Positions 42,405-49,222 of a DNA stretch of 49,222 nucleotides are shown here, in pieces (the stretch's first letter is position 1; each line of letters begins with the position of its first letter). The position numbers and the translations under genes are program-made. The notes below the pieces were generated by a model. That model made no database searches and had not been told where the DNA came from. It saw only the letters and a program-made list of their open reading frames with translations. Origin of the DNA: Mycobacterium sp. GTDB lineage: Bacteria; Actinomycetota; Actinomycetes; Mycobacteriales; Mycobacteriaceae. The DNA lies in assembly GCA_031292665.1 (NCBI GenBank), contig JARLGR010000119.1, positions 1-49,222 on the forward strand. The letters run 5' to 3'.

Positions 42405-43640
42405 ATGAATCACGATTTCTTTCAAAACCTCACCCACAACGTGTTCAAGCCGCTACTCCTGTTCTTCTATTTCGGCTTCCTCATCCCGATCTTGAAGGTG
42501 CGGTTTGAGTTCCCCTATGTGATCTATCAGGGCCTGACCATGTACCTGCTGCTGGCCATCGGCTGGCAGGGCGGAGAAGAACTCGCCAAAGTCCAACCGG
42601 CCGACATCGACAACATCGCCGAGTTCGTCGCTCTCGGCTTCGTCTTGAACTTCGTGATCGGTGCGCTCACCTATCTTTTGCTGAGGTACCTGACCCCGCT
42701 GCGGCGAGTCGACAGGGCGACGATCGCCGGCTACTACGGGTCGGACTCGGCGGGTACCTATGCGACCTGTGTAGCGGTCCTGACGGGCCTCCACATCGCC
42801 TACAACGCCTACATGCCGGTCGCGCTGGCCTTCATGGAGATTCCCGGCTGCCTGCTGGCGCTGTATCTGGTAGCCCGGCTGCGGCACCGGGGGATGGACG
42901 AGGCCGGTTTCATGCCGGATGAACCCGGCTACAAGGCTCCCGCGAAGGTCGGGCCCGGTGCGGCTACCGGGGTGGGACGGACGGAAAGCGACGATGCCCC
43001 CGAGCGAGGGACGGAGGAGGAGCTGGAGTTCTCGCTGGAAAAGCTCGAGCATCCGGACTGGGAGCCCGGCCCGAGCGCGCCCCGCCCCAAGGGCAAGCGG
43101 GTACCCCTTTTCTCACGCCAGATATTCCAAGAGGTGTTCCTCAATCCCGGAATCGTTCTCCTCCTCGGCGGCATCGCCATAGGCTTCATCGGCGCGCTGC
43201 AGGGACAAAAGGTCGTGCACGACCAGAACGAGCTATTCGTAGCCGCGTTCCAGGGTGTGCTCTGCCTGTTCTTGCTGGAAATGGGCATGACGGCGTCGCG
43301 CAAGCTGCGGGATCTCAGGTCCGCCGGCACTGGGTTCATTTTCTTCGGTTTGCTGGCACCAATCTTGTTTGGGGCGCTGGGGATTCTGGTCGCCTACCCC
43401 TTCACCTACCTGACGGACACTCACTTTCAGCCGGGGACCTATGTGCTGTTTGCCGTGCTCTGCGGCTCGGCCTCCTACATCACGCTCCCCGCTGTGCAGC
43501 GTCTGGGAATCCCCGAGGCGAGCCCGACCTTGCCGCTGGCCGCATCGCTGGGCCTCACATTCTCCGTTGCCGTCACCATCGGAATTCCGCTCTATATCGA
43601 GATCAACCGCGTCGTTGCGCACTGGTTTCCGGGCACCTGA
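42405..43640 (+). CDS. SbtA-type sodium-dependent bicarbonate transporter family permease, copy 2
   Basis: Second tandem member of the family, also exactly 411 residues and nearly alignable without gaps to copy 1 (shared FKPLLLFFYFGFLIPILKV, TIAGYYGSDSAGTYATCVA, LEFSLEKLEHPDWEPGPSA, LEMGMTASRKLRDL). Differences cluster in the middle loop (GVGRTESDDAPERGTEE) and in helices near 60-90. The ATG at 42405 has GGAGG ten bases upstream. It is separated from copy 1 by 350 bases with its own promoter-like sequences, so the copies may be expressed under different conditions. Its end is three bases from the end of the convergent hemW gene. Confidence 0.88.
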   Translation: MNHDFFQNLTHNVFKPLLLFFYFGFLIPILKVRFEFPYVIYQGLTMYLLLAIGWQGGEELAKVQPADIDNIAEFVALGFVLNFVIGALTYLLLRYLTPLRRVDRATIAGYYGSDSAGTYATCVAVLTGLHIAYNAYMPVALAFMEIPGCLLALYLVARLRHRGMDEAGFMPDEPGYKAPAKVGPGAATGVGRTESDDAPERGTEEELEFSLEKLEHPDWEPGPSAPRPKGKRVPLFSRQIFQEVFLNPGIVLLLGGIAIGFIGALQGQKVVHDQNELFVAAFQGVLCLFLLEMGMTASRKLRDLRSAGTGFIFFGLLAPILFGALGILVAYPFTYLTDTHFQPGTYVLFAVLCGSASYITLPAVQRLGIPEASPTLPLAASLGLTFSVAVTIGIPLYIEINRVVAHWFPGT

Positions 43641-43643
43641 GCG

Positions 43644-44816
43644 CTATCCCAGCAGTGTGCGCACCACCGCGTCGGCCAGCAACCGGCCGCGCGCGGTGAG
43701 AACCAGCCTGTCGTCCCGCGCCACCAGCAATCCGTCGGCGATCGCGGCCTCGGCGCGTTCGCGCTCGGCGGCATCCAGCCGGTCCATTGGAAGTCCTTGG
43801 CGCAGCCTGATTTTCAGCAGCACGTCCTCGGTGTGCAGCGCATCGGCGTCCAGCCGCTCGAAACCGGCTACCGGCAGGGCGGCATCGGCGAGCATCTCCG
43901 TATAGGCGTTGGGGTGCTTGACATTCCACCAGCGCGTCGCACCGATGTATCCGTGCGCCCCGGGTCCGGCACCCCACCATTGACCGCCGTTCCAGTAGCC
44001 GAGATTGTGCCGGCACTCGCCGCCCGGGCGGGACCAGTTGGACACCTCGTACCAACTCATCCCGGCCTCGGACAGCCGGGCGTCGACCAGCTCGTAGCGG
44101 TGCGCCAGCACGTCGTCGTCGGGAGGAGCTAGCTCGCCGCGCCGAACCCGGCGGGCCAGGGCGGTGCCCTCCTCGACAACCAGGGCGTACGCGGAAACGT
44201 GGTCGACGCCCGTCGCAATCGCCGTGTCGACGGAGCGCAGCAGGTCGTCGTCGGACTCCCCCGGCGTTCCGTAGATGAGGTCGAGGCTGACGTGCTCGAA
44301 GCCCGCGTCGAGCGCCTCGCGGGCCGAGGCCGCCGAACGGTTCGGCGTATGAATCCGGTCGAGGACTCCCAGCACCCGGGGCGACACCGACTGCATGCCC
44401 AGCGACACCCGCGTGTATCCGGCCGCGCGAATCGCCGCGAAAAAGTCGGGCCAGGCCGACTCCGGGTTCGCCTCGGTGGTGATTTCGGCGTCCGGGGCCA
44501 GCGCGAAGTGTTCACGCACCATGTCGAGCAGAGCGGCCACGCGCTGACCGTTGAGCAGCGAGGGCGTCCCTCCGCCGACGAATACGGAGTTGACCGTGGG
44601 CGCGTTCAGCCGCGCGGCCGCCAGTTCCAGCTCCGTTCGCAGGGAGTCCATCCAGGCATCCGGGTTGACTCCCCCCAGCTCGGCCGGCGTGTAGGTGTTG
44701 AAGTCGCAGTAGCCGCAGCGGGTGATGCAGAACGGGACATGCACGTACAAGCCGAACGGCTGGCCAGGGCCCGGCTCCAGGGCCGGCAGCTCAACCGGGG
44801 GCTCGCGAAGGGTCAT
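43644..44816 (-). CDS. hemW: Radical SAM HemN/HemW-type protein (Rv2388c-like)
   Basis: Radical SAM protein of 390 residues. The cluster motif CITRCGYCDFNTY (C-x3-C-x2-C, about 31-43) is followed by Phe, not the fourth Cys of true coproporphyrinogen dehydrogenases, so a HemW-type haem chaperone role is more likely although it is often labelled HemN. Other motifs are VFVGGGTPSLL (about 79-89), EITTEANPES, SLGMQSVSPRVLGVLDRIH and DLIYGTPGESDDDLL. The C-terminal HemN domain (about 295-385; MLLKIRLRQG-like) is present. The ATG at 44816 is taken from family length, but no ribosome site precedes it and the left end of a TnpB element begins within a few bases, so its native promoter region has been displaced. 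Confidence 0.9.
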   Translation of the reverse strand: MTLREPPVELPALEPGPGQPFGLYVHVPFCITRCGYCDFNTYTPAELGGVNPDAWMDSLRTELELAAARLNAPTVNSVFVGGGTPSLLNGQRVAALLDMVREHFALAPDAEITTEANPESAWPDFFAAIRAAGYTRVSLGMQSVSPRVLGVLDRIHTPNRSAASAREALDAGFEHVSLDLIYGTPGESDDDLLRSVDTAIATGVDHVSAYALVVEEGTALARRVRRGELAPPDDDVLAHRYELVDARLSEAGMSWYEVSNWSRPGGECRHNLGYWNGGQWWGAGPGAHGYIGATRWWNVKHPNAYTEMLADAALPVAGFERLDADALHTEDVLLKIRLRQGLPMDRLDAAERERAEAAIADGLLVARDDRLVLTARGRLLADAVVRTLLG

Positions 44817-44914
44817 CAGATTTGCGGCGTGGAAACCCGTGGCTTTAGCCGGGGTAGGAAACGCCGCTTCCCTCCTTTCGGCAAGTTGTCGGTGGTCCTG
44901 CCCAGGTTGTTGGT

Positions 44915-46273
44915 GTGTGCAGGTTTCGGTTGCTTCCCAGCCCTGAGCAGGCGGCAGTGTTGGCCGAGCATTGTCGTCACGCCCGGTTTGTGTGGAATCT
45001 GGCCGTCGAGCAGCAGCGGCACTGGCAGCCGGGCCGCCGTGCGCCCGGTTACAACGAGCAATGTGCCCAGTTGACCGCGGCGCGCGCCGAATACGACTGG
45101 CTGGCAGCCGGGTCGCAAACGGTGCAGCAGCTGGGGGTACCTCCCGCTTGCGGGGGAGCGTTGCGGGACTTCGCCCAAGCGATGCGCAACTTTTTCAACG
45201 GCACCCACCGTCGCCCGACGTGGCGCAAGGCCGGCACGCATGAAGGATTCCGCCAGGTCGGACTCAAGCCGCGCCGCATCCAGCGGCTCAGCCGCCGCTA
45301 CGGGCAGGTCTGGATCCCCAAGGTCGGGTGGGTCAAGTTTCGGTGGACCCGCAACGTAGCCCACACGGTGAAGTCGTACCGAGTCACTATGGATCGGTCG
45401 GGGCGCTGGCACATCGCTTTTGCTGCCATCCCTGAATCTGTCGCGGGACCCGATGATGGCAGCGTGGTGGGTGTGGACCGCGGCGTGGCGGTCTCGGTGA
45501 CGCTGTCCAGCGGGGAACTGTTGCACGCGCCCGGTCTTCGTGCTGGACAAACCAAACGACTGCGCCGATTGCAGCAGCGCCTGGCGCGGGCGCGACGCGG
45601 ATCTCACCGGCGTGCACGAACAAAGCTGGCCATGGCACGGCTGCGCGCCCGCGAAACCGATCGCCGCCGTGACTGGGTGGAGAAAACCACCACCGATTTG
45701 GCGCGCCGCTTCGACACCATCCGCGTCGAAGACTTGGATGTGCGTGCGATGACCCGCTCGGCGCGTGGTACCCGCGATCGCCCGGGCACCAACATCGCGC
45801 AGAAACGCGGCCTCAACCGCGAGATCAGCCGCCACGGGTGGGGACTGCTGGTGGCCCGGCTCAAGCACAAGGCCTCGGGGCGGCTCGAGTTCGTCCCGGC
45901 AGCGTACACGTCGCAACGATGCTCCCACTGCGGGCATGTCGCCCCGGAAAACCGCAAGAGCCAAGCGGTCTTCCAGTGCGTCGCCTGTAGTGCGGGGCCG
46001 TGCCATGCTGACGTCAACGCCGCACGCAACATCGCCGCCGGACGGGCGGTGACAGCACGGGGAGACCTCGGCGCTAGCCGGTCTGCGAACCGTGAACCTC
46101 AACTCTGTTCTCCTGCTGCCCAGGTGGGGGCCGGGGTTGGAATCCAACGGCGTAAGCCGGTGGAGGACGTCAAGCCAAATCATCGCACGGCGAGTAGCCG
46201 GGGCACGTTCTCTGGGGTTCGTGGCCGCGTTTGCCCGACCGCGCAGCGCCGTAGTTTCGGTCATCGTGAGTAG
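44915..46273 (+). CDS. tnpB: TnpB RNA-guided nuclease (IS-associated, OrfB family)
   Basis: TnpB of about 420-452 residues, the ancestor family of Cas12 nucleases, which cuts DNA under guidance of an RNA from the element's right end. The N-terminal helix-turn-helix part reads FRLLPSPEQAAVLAEHCRHA. The RuvC triad is complete: VGVDRGVAV (Asp near 187), IRVEDLDVRAM (Glu near 271) and HADVNAARN (Asp near 365). The zinc ribbon is CSHCG ... CVAC (about 337-359). GTG at 44915 is the likely start. A 27-bp palindromic element inserts nine codons (LGVPPACGG) at residues 73-81 between VQQ and ALRDF. No stop occurs before the element's right end; the frame runs about 33 codons into flanking DNA to 46273, so the natural stop seems lost. 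Confidence 0.85.
   Translation: MCRFRLLPSPEQAAVLAEHCRHARFVWNLAVEQQRHWQPGRRAPGYNEQCAQLTAARAEYDWLAAGSQTVQQLGVPPACGGALRDFAQAMRNFFNGTHRRPTWRKAGTHEGFRQVGLKPRRIQRLSRRYGQVWIPKVGWVKFRWTRNVAHTVKSYRVTMDRSGRWHIAFAAIPESVAGPDDGSVVGVDRGVAVSVTLSSGELLHAPGLRAGQTKRLRRLQQRLARARRGSHRRARTKLAMARLRARETDRRRDWVEKTTTDLARRFDTIRVEDLDVRAMTRSARGTRDRPGTNIAQKRGLNREISRHGWGLLVARLKHKASGRLEFVPAAYTSQRCSHCGHVAPENRKSQAVFQCVACSAGPCHADVNAARNIAAGRAVTARGDLGASRSANREPQLCSPAAQVGAGVGIQRRKPVEDVKPNHRTASSRGTFSGVRGRVCPTAQRRSFGHRE
45131..45157. repeat. 27-bp palindromic element, copy 3 (in tnpB)
   Basis: Same 27-bp element as in the two cfp2 genes, with T in place of A after GGTACC. On the plus strand it encodes LGVPPACGG. The typical TnpB sequence here runs VQQ directly into ALRDFAQAM, so the element looks like a clean in-frame insertion of nine codons. 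Confidence 0.85.
46030..46173 (+). ncRNA. Candidate reRNA (omega RNA) of the TnpB element
   Basis: In studied IS605/IS607 elements the guide RNA comes from the 3' end of tnpB and the right end, on the same strand, with its guide segment just outside the element. Here the region ends with the hairpin at 46144-46163 and GGACGTCAA; the guide would begin at about 46174. Assigned by position only; the 5' boundary is a guess. Confidence 0.4.
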
Positions 46274-46311
46274 AAATACGACCTGATTGCAACCCCGGTC
46301 GGCGGCCATGG

Positions 46312-46317
46312 CAGAAT
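46312..46317 (+). promoter_or_regulatory. Candidate -10 box of the nirA-cysH transcript
   Basis: CAGAAT lies seven bases before the GTG at 46325, the spacing expected when transcription starts on the first base of the leaderless Cys-rich leader ORF. Confidence 0.45.
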
Positions 46318-46324
46318 GACAGAC

Positions 46325-46417
46325 GTGACCGCCGCCAGCCGCAACCTGCGTACCGCCCTCGTGGCGCGGCGACACATTGACCTCAAGCGTGTCTGCAGCT
46401 GTTGCTGTCTGCCTTGA
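46325..46417 (+). CDS. Cys-rich leader peptide upstream of nirA-cysH (attenuator)
   Basis: A 30-codon ORF (33 if begun at an in-frame ATG at 46316) ending in RVCSCCCLP followed by TGA, with four Cys codons among the last seven. Upstream are TAASRNLRTALVARRHIDLK. Leaderless polycysteine ORFs before sulphur-assimilation operons are an established mycobacterial attenuation system: ribosome stalling at the Cys codons when Cys-tRNA is scarce raises expression of the downstream genes. This peptide is of the kind found upstream of sulfite reductase in M. smegmatis. The GTG start is preferred because CAGAAT stands seven bases before it. A 108-base leader separates it from nirA. Confidence 0.85.
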   Translation: MTAASRNLRTALVARRHIDLKRVCSCCCLP

Positions 46418-46525
46418 TCTCGTAGACCCGCCCACCTGTATCTCCAACTGGCTGCCGGATCTGCGCCGCCGAAACTACCGGTGAATCGCGCTGTCTGACG
46501 CCCTTGATGAAAGAGAACCCCGGGA

Positions 46526-48193
46526 ATGACCACAGCCCCTCCCGCGAAGTCCCGCAATGAGGGTCAATGGGCGCTGGGACATCGCGAGCCGCTCAACGCC
46601 AACGAAGAGTTCAAGAAGGCAGGCAACCCGCTCGACGTGCGGGAGCGAATCGAAAACGTCTACGCCAAAGCCGGATTCGACAGCATCGAGAAAAATGACC
46701 TGCGCGGTCGCTTCCGGTGGTGGGGCCTGTACACCCAGCGCGAGCAGGGATACGACGGAACGTTCACCGGCGACGAGAACATCGACCTGCTGGAAGCGAA
46801 ATACTTCATGATGCGGGTGCGCTGCGACGGCGGCGCGATCTCCTCCGCCGCGCTGCACACCATGGGCCAGATCTCGACCGAGTTCGGCCGGGACACCGCC
46901 GACATCTCCGATCGCGAGAACGTGCAGTTCCACTGGATCGAGGTGGAGAACGTCCCCGAGATCTGGCGGCGTCTCGACGAGGTAGGACTGCACACCGCCG
47001 AAGCGTGTGGTGACTGCCCGCGCGTGATATTGGGCTCACCGCTGGCCGGGGAGTCCCTCGACGAAGTGCTGGACCCCACCTGGGCCATCGACGAGATCGT
47101 GCGCCGCTACATCGGCAAGCCGGACTTCGCCGACCTGCCGCGCAAGTACAAGACCGCCATATCCGGTCTGCAGGACGTCGTGCACGAGGTCAACGACATC
47201 GCGTTCATCGGCGTCCACCATCCCGAGCACGGGCCCGGACTGGACCTGTGGGTGGGGGGCGGTCTGTCGACCAACCCGATGCTGGGCCGGCGCGTCGGCG
47301 CCTGGGTTCCACTGGACGAGGTTCCCGAGGTCTGGGCGGGGGTGACGTCGGTGTTCCGCGACTACGGCTACCGCAGGCTGCGGTCCAAGGCCCGGCTGAA
47401 GTTCCTGATCAAGGACTGGGGCATCGAGAAGTTCCGCGAAGTGCTCGAACGGGAGTACCTCAAGCGTCCCCTGATCGACGGCCCGGCCCCCGAACCCGTC
47501 AAGCACCCGATCGACCACGTCGGGGTCCAGCGGCTCAAGAACGGGCTCAACGCGGTTGGCGCCGCCCCGATCGCCGGGCGGGTGTCCGGCACCATCCTCT
47601 CGGCGGTGGCCGACCTGGCCGGGCAGGCGGGTTCCGACCGGATCCGGTTCACCCCGTACCAGAAGCTCGTCATCCTCGACATTCCCGACGACAAGGTCGA
47701 CGATTTGGTCGGCGGCCTGGAAGCCTTAGGCCTGCACACCAAGCCGTCGCGTTGGCGGCGAAACCTCATGGCGTGCAGCGGGATTGAATACTGTAAGCTG
47801 TCGTTCGCCGAAACCCGGGTCAGGGCGCAGACTCTGGCTCCCGAGTTGGAGCGCCGGCTCGCAGACATCAACTCCGAACTCGACGTGCCGATCACCGTCA
47901 ACATCAACGGCTGCCCGAACTCGTGTGCACGAATCCAGATCGCCGACATCGGTTTCAAGGGTCAGATGGTTGACGACGGCCATGGCGGCTCGGTGGAGGG
48001 TTTCCAAGTGCATCTGGGCGGCAGCCTCGGCCTGGACAGCGGTTTCGGCCGAAAACTTCGCCAACACAAGGTCACCAGCGAGGAACTGGGTGACTACATC
48101 GATCGGGTAGTGCGTAACTTCATCAAACACCGCAGCGAGGGCGAACGCTTCGCGCAGTGGGCCCTTCGGGCCGGGGAGGACGATTTGCGATGA
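46526..48193 (+). CDS. nirA: Ferredoxin-dependent sulfite reductase (NirA/SirA)
   Basis: Sirohaem and [4Fe-4S] enzyme that reduces sulfite to sulfide with ferredoxin as electron donor, the step after CysH in assimilatory sulphate reduction. It has 555 residues. The cluster/sirohaem Cys motifs are CSGIEYCKLSFAETR (about 415-429) and INGCPNSCARIQIADIGFKG (about 457-476). Tyr69 (WWGLYTQ) and Cys161 (TAEACGDCPR) coincide in number with the covalently linked Tyr-Cys pair of the M. tuberculosis enzyme. Two ferredoxin-like halves are complete. The ATG at 46526 overlaps nothing upstream and follows AAAGAGAA. Expression should be controlled by the Cys-rich leader ORF. The annotation as nitrite reductase in some genomes is less likely given cysH. 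Confidence 0.95.
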   Translation: MTTAPPAKSRNEGQWALGHREPLNANEEFKKAGNPLDVRERIENVYAKAGFDSIEKNDLRGRFRWWGLYTQREQGYDGTFTGDENIDLLEAKYFMMRVRCDGGAISSAALHTMGQISTEFGRDTADISDRENVQFHWIEVENVPEIWRRLDEVGLHTAEACGDCPRVILGSPLAGESLDEVLDPTWAIDEIVRRYIGKPDFADLPRKYKTAISGLQDVVHEVNDIAFIGVHHPEHGPGLDLWVGGGLSTNPMLGRRVGAWVPLDEVPEVWAGVTSVFRDYGYRRLRSKARLKFLIKDWGIEKFREVLEREYLKRPLIDGPAPEPVKHPIDHVGVQRLKNGLNAVGAAPIAGRVSGTILSAVADLAGQAGSDRIRFTPYQKLVILDIPDDKVDDLVGGLEALGLHTKPSRWRRNLMACSGIEYCKLSFAETRVRAQTLAPELERRLADINSELDVPITVNINGCPNSCARIQIADIGFKGQMVDDGHGGSVEGFQVHLGGSLGLDSGFGRKLRQHKVTSEELGDYIDRVVRNFIKHRSEGERFAQWALRAGEDDLR

Positions 48194-48933
48194 CGGACAA
48201 GGCAACTAGGCCGACCGAGGCCGAATTGCGTCAACTGGCCGCCCGTGGCGAGGCAGAGCTCGAAGGCGCCAGCGCGTCGGACATATTGCGTTGGGCCGAT
48301 GAGAATTTCGGCGGATTCAACGGGCCGCGCGGCTGGGCGACGTGCAATTATGTGGTGGCCTCCAGCATGCAGGAGGCCGTGCTGATCGATCTGGCCGCCA
48401 GGGTGCGGCCGGGCGTACCGGTGCTGTTCCTGGACACCGGCTACCACTTCGTGGAAACCATCGGCACCCGGGATGCAGTCGAATCCGTCTACGACATACA
48501 CGTCGTCAACGTCACGCCCGAGCACACGGTGGCCCAGCAAGACCAGCTCATGGGCAAGAACCTGTTCGCCCGCGACCCCGGCGAGTGCTGCCGGCTGCGC
48601 AAGGTCACGCCCCTGGGCAACGCCCTGCGCGGATACTCCGCCTGGGTGACCGGGCTACGCCGCAGCGACGCACCGACCCGCGCCAGCGCCCCGCTCGTCA
48701 GCTTCGACGAGGGATTCAAACTGGTGAAGGTCAACCCGCTGGCCGACTGGACCGACGAGGACATGCAGAACTACATCGACGAACACGACGTACTGGTCAA
48801 TCCGCTTGTCTACGAAGGTTATCCGTCGATCGGCTGCGCTCCCTGCACGGCTAAGCCCGCCGAGGGCGCCGATCCGCGCAGCGGACGCTGGCAGGGGCAT
48901 GCCAAGACAGAATGCGGGTTGCACGCGTCTTAA
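48190..48933 (+). CDS. cysH: Phosphoadenylyl/adenylyl-sulfate reductase CysH (APS reductase type)
   Basis: Thioredoxin-dependent reductase that converts adenylyl sulfate to sulfite and AMP. It has 247 residues. The [4Fe-4S] cysteines that mark APS rather than PAPS reductases are present: GECCRLRKVTPL (about 133-144) and GCAPCTAKP (about 217-225). The catalytic C-terminal Cys is in KTECGLHAS at the end. The nucleotide-binding parts are SSMQEAVLIDLAA and FLDTGYHFVET. The ATG at 48190 overlaps the nirA stop by four bases (ATGA), so the two are co-translated. In M. tuberculosis che1 follows; here an IS-type transposase begins 184 bases downstream, and nothing recognisable lies between. Confidence 0.96.
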   Translation: MTDKATRPTEAELRQLAARGEAELEGASASDILRWADENFGGFNGPRGWATCNYVVASSMQEAVLIDLAARVRPGVPVLFLDTGYHFVETIGTRDAVESVYDIHVVNVTPEHTVAQQDQLMGKNLFARDPGECCRLRKVTPLGNALRGYSAWVTGLRRSDAPTRASAPLVSFDEGFKLVKVNPLADWTDEDMQNYIDEHDVLVNPLVYEGYPSIGCAPCTAKPAEGADPRSGRWQGHAKTECGLHAS

Positions 48934-49117
48934 ACGACGCGCGTGGCCACCGGCCACAGCAGCAAGGGTCCACGGTCGGGGCGAATAGGCTTCACATGTC
49001 AATTCACTTCGGCCACATCGGCATCAGCTGTTTCAGAACACAGATTTCTGTCGGCCGCCGCCCATAGCATTCGAACGTGTTTACCGCCCCTCTGCTTTAG
49101 TGCAGTAGAATCTGGGT

Positions 49118-49222
49118 GTGGTTGTTCCCCAGGGTCATCCGGTTCGCGGGGTGGACTATCCGGGGACTTTCCAACAGTTAATCAGCTGGTTTCCCGACGA
49201 GCAGGCGTGTGTCGACTATCTG
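49118..49222 (+). CDS. IS1595-family transposase, N-terminal fragment (runs off window)
   Basis: The first 35 residues of a protein that continues beyond the window: VVPQGHPVRGVDYPGTFQQ, then LISWFPDEQACVDYL. This is the characteristic start of IS1595-type transposases, just before their zinc-ribbon domain. The GTG at 49118 stands six bases after TAGAAT (49106-49111), a good -10 for a leaderless transcript. A short hairpin CTGC-TTTAGT-GCAG (about 49092-49105) precedes it and may be near the element's left end. Whether the transposase is complete cannot be seen. Confidence 0.7.
   Translation, partial: MVVPQGHPVRGVDYPGTFQQLISWFPDEQACVDYL

Larger units (their letters stand above)
44821..46173 (+). 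mobile_element. TnpB-only IS200/IS605-IS607-type element
   Basis: An insertion-sequence-derived unit with one gene, tnpB, and no tnpA of either Y1-transposase or serine-recombinase type. The left end contains a hairpin around GGC-TTTA-GCC (44836-44854). The right end contains CCAACGGC-GTAA-GCCGGTGG (46144-46163, one mismatch) followed by GGACGTCAA (46165-46173), the form usual for right ends of these elements. Exact boundaries are approximate. It occupies the place of rpfD and Rv2390c between hemN/hemW and nirA in M. tuberculosis. Confidence 0.75.

Noticed and set aside
44816..46447. A long minus-strand frame across tnpB
   Set aside because: The plus-strand frame carries the complete RuvC and zinc-ribbon motifs of TnpB. 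The minus frame has no domain and only mirrors it.

Overview
The window is high-GC actinobacterial DNA from a Mycobacterium, most likely a slow-growing non-tuberculous species. The gene order follows the M. tuberculosis Rv2367c-Rv2393 segment: ybeY, phoH, rsmE, dnaJ2, hrcA, an Rv2375-like gene, cfp2, mbtH-G-F-E-D-C-B, mbtA, mbtI, an Rv2387-like transporter, hemN/hemW, nirA (sirA) and cysH. No database search was possible, so the species is not assigned. Family and synteny statements come from recognised motifs and from recall of the M. tuberculosis locus.

Bases 1-9200. A decayed cytochrome P450 gene lies beside ybeY-phoH, followed by rsmE and the hrcA-dnaJ2 heat-shock pair. Next are a small conserved gene preceded by a possible leaderless mini-ORF, a carboxymuconolactone-decarboxylase/ECF sigma factor pair of the ECF41 type, and two tandem copies of the secreted CFP2/MTB12 antigen.

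Bases 9370-30764. This is the mycobactin siderophore core: mbtB-C-D-E-F-G-H on the minus strand, tightly packed, and mbtA divergent on the plus strand. Two adjacent IdeR-type iron boxes lie between mbtB and mbtA. The pathway salicylate -> salicyl-AMP (MbtA) -> aryl carrier and oxazoline (MbtB) -> lysine and polyketide extension (MbtE, MbtC/D, MbtF) -> lysine N-hydroxylation (MbtG), with MbtH as adenylation partner, is encoded here. Salicylate synthase mbtI (39137-40477) has its own iron box.

Bases 30800-38970. About 8 kb of redox genes separates mbtA from mbtI, where M. tuberculosis has only mbtJ. They encode a Tat-type FAD oxidase, an Old Yellow Enzyme, an SDR, a diiron protein broken by one stop codon, a flavin monooxygenase broken by one frameshift, a MerR regulator and a DesA-type acyl-ACP desaturase.

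Bases 40500-49222. Two tandem SbtA-type transporter genes of equal length share a leader motif. HemW follows, then a solo TnpB element in the place where M. tuberculosis has rpfD and Rv2390c. A cysteine-rich leader peptide precedes nirA-cysH, and the window ends inside an IS1595-type transposase.

The most unusual signal is a 27-bp palindromic element inserted in frame, as nine codons, in three genes: both cfp2 copies and tnpB. Other points of interest are the Cys-rich leader peptide, the two single-lesion pseudogenes in one operon, and the shared leader of the two transporter genes.
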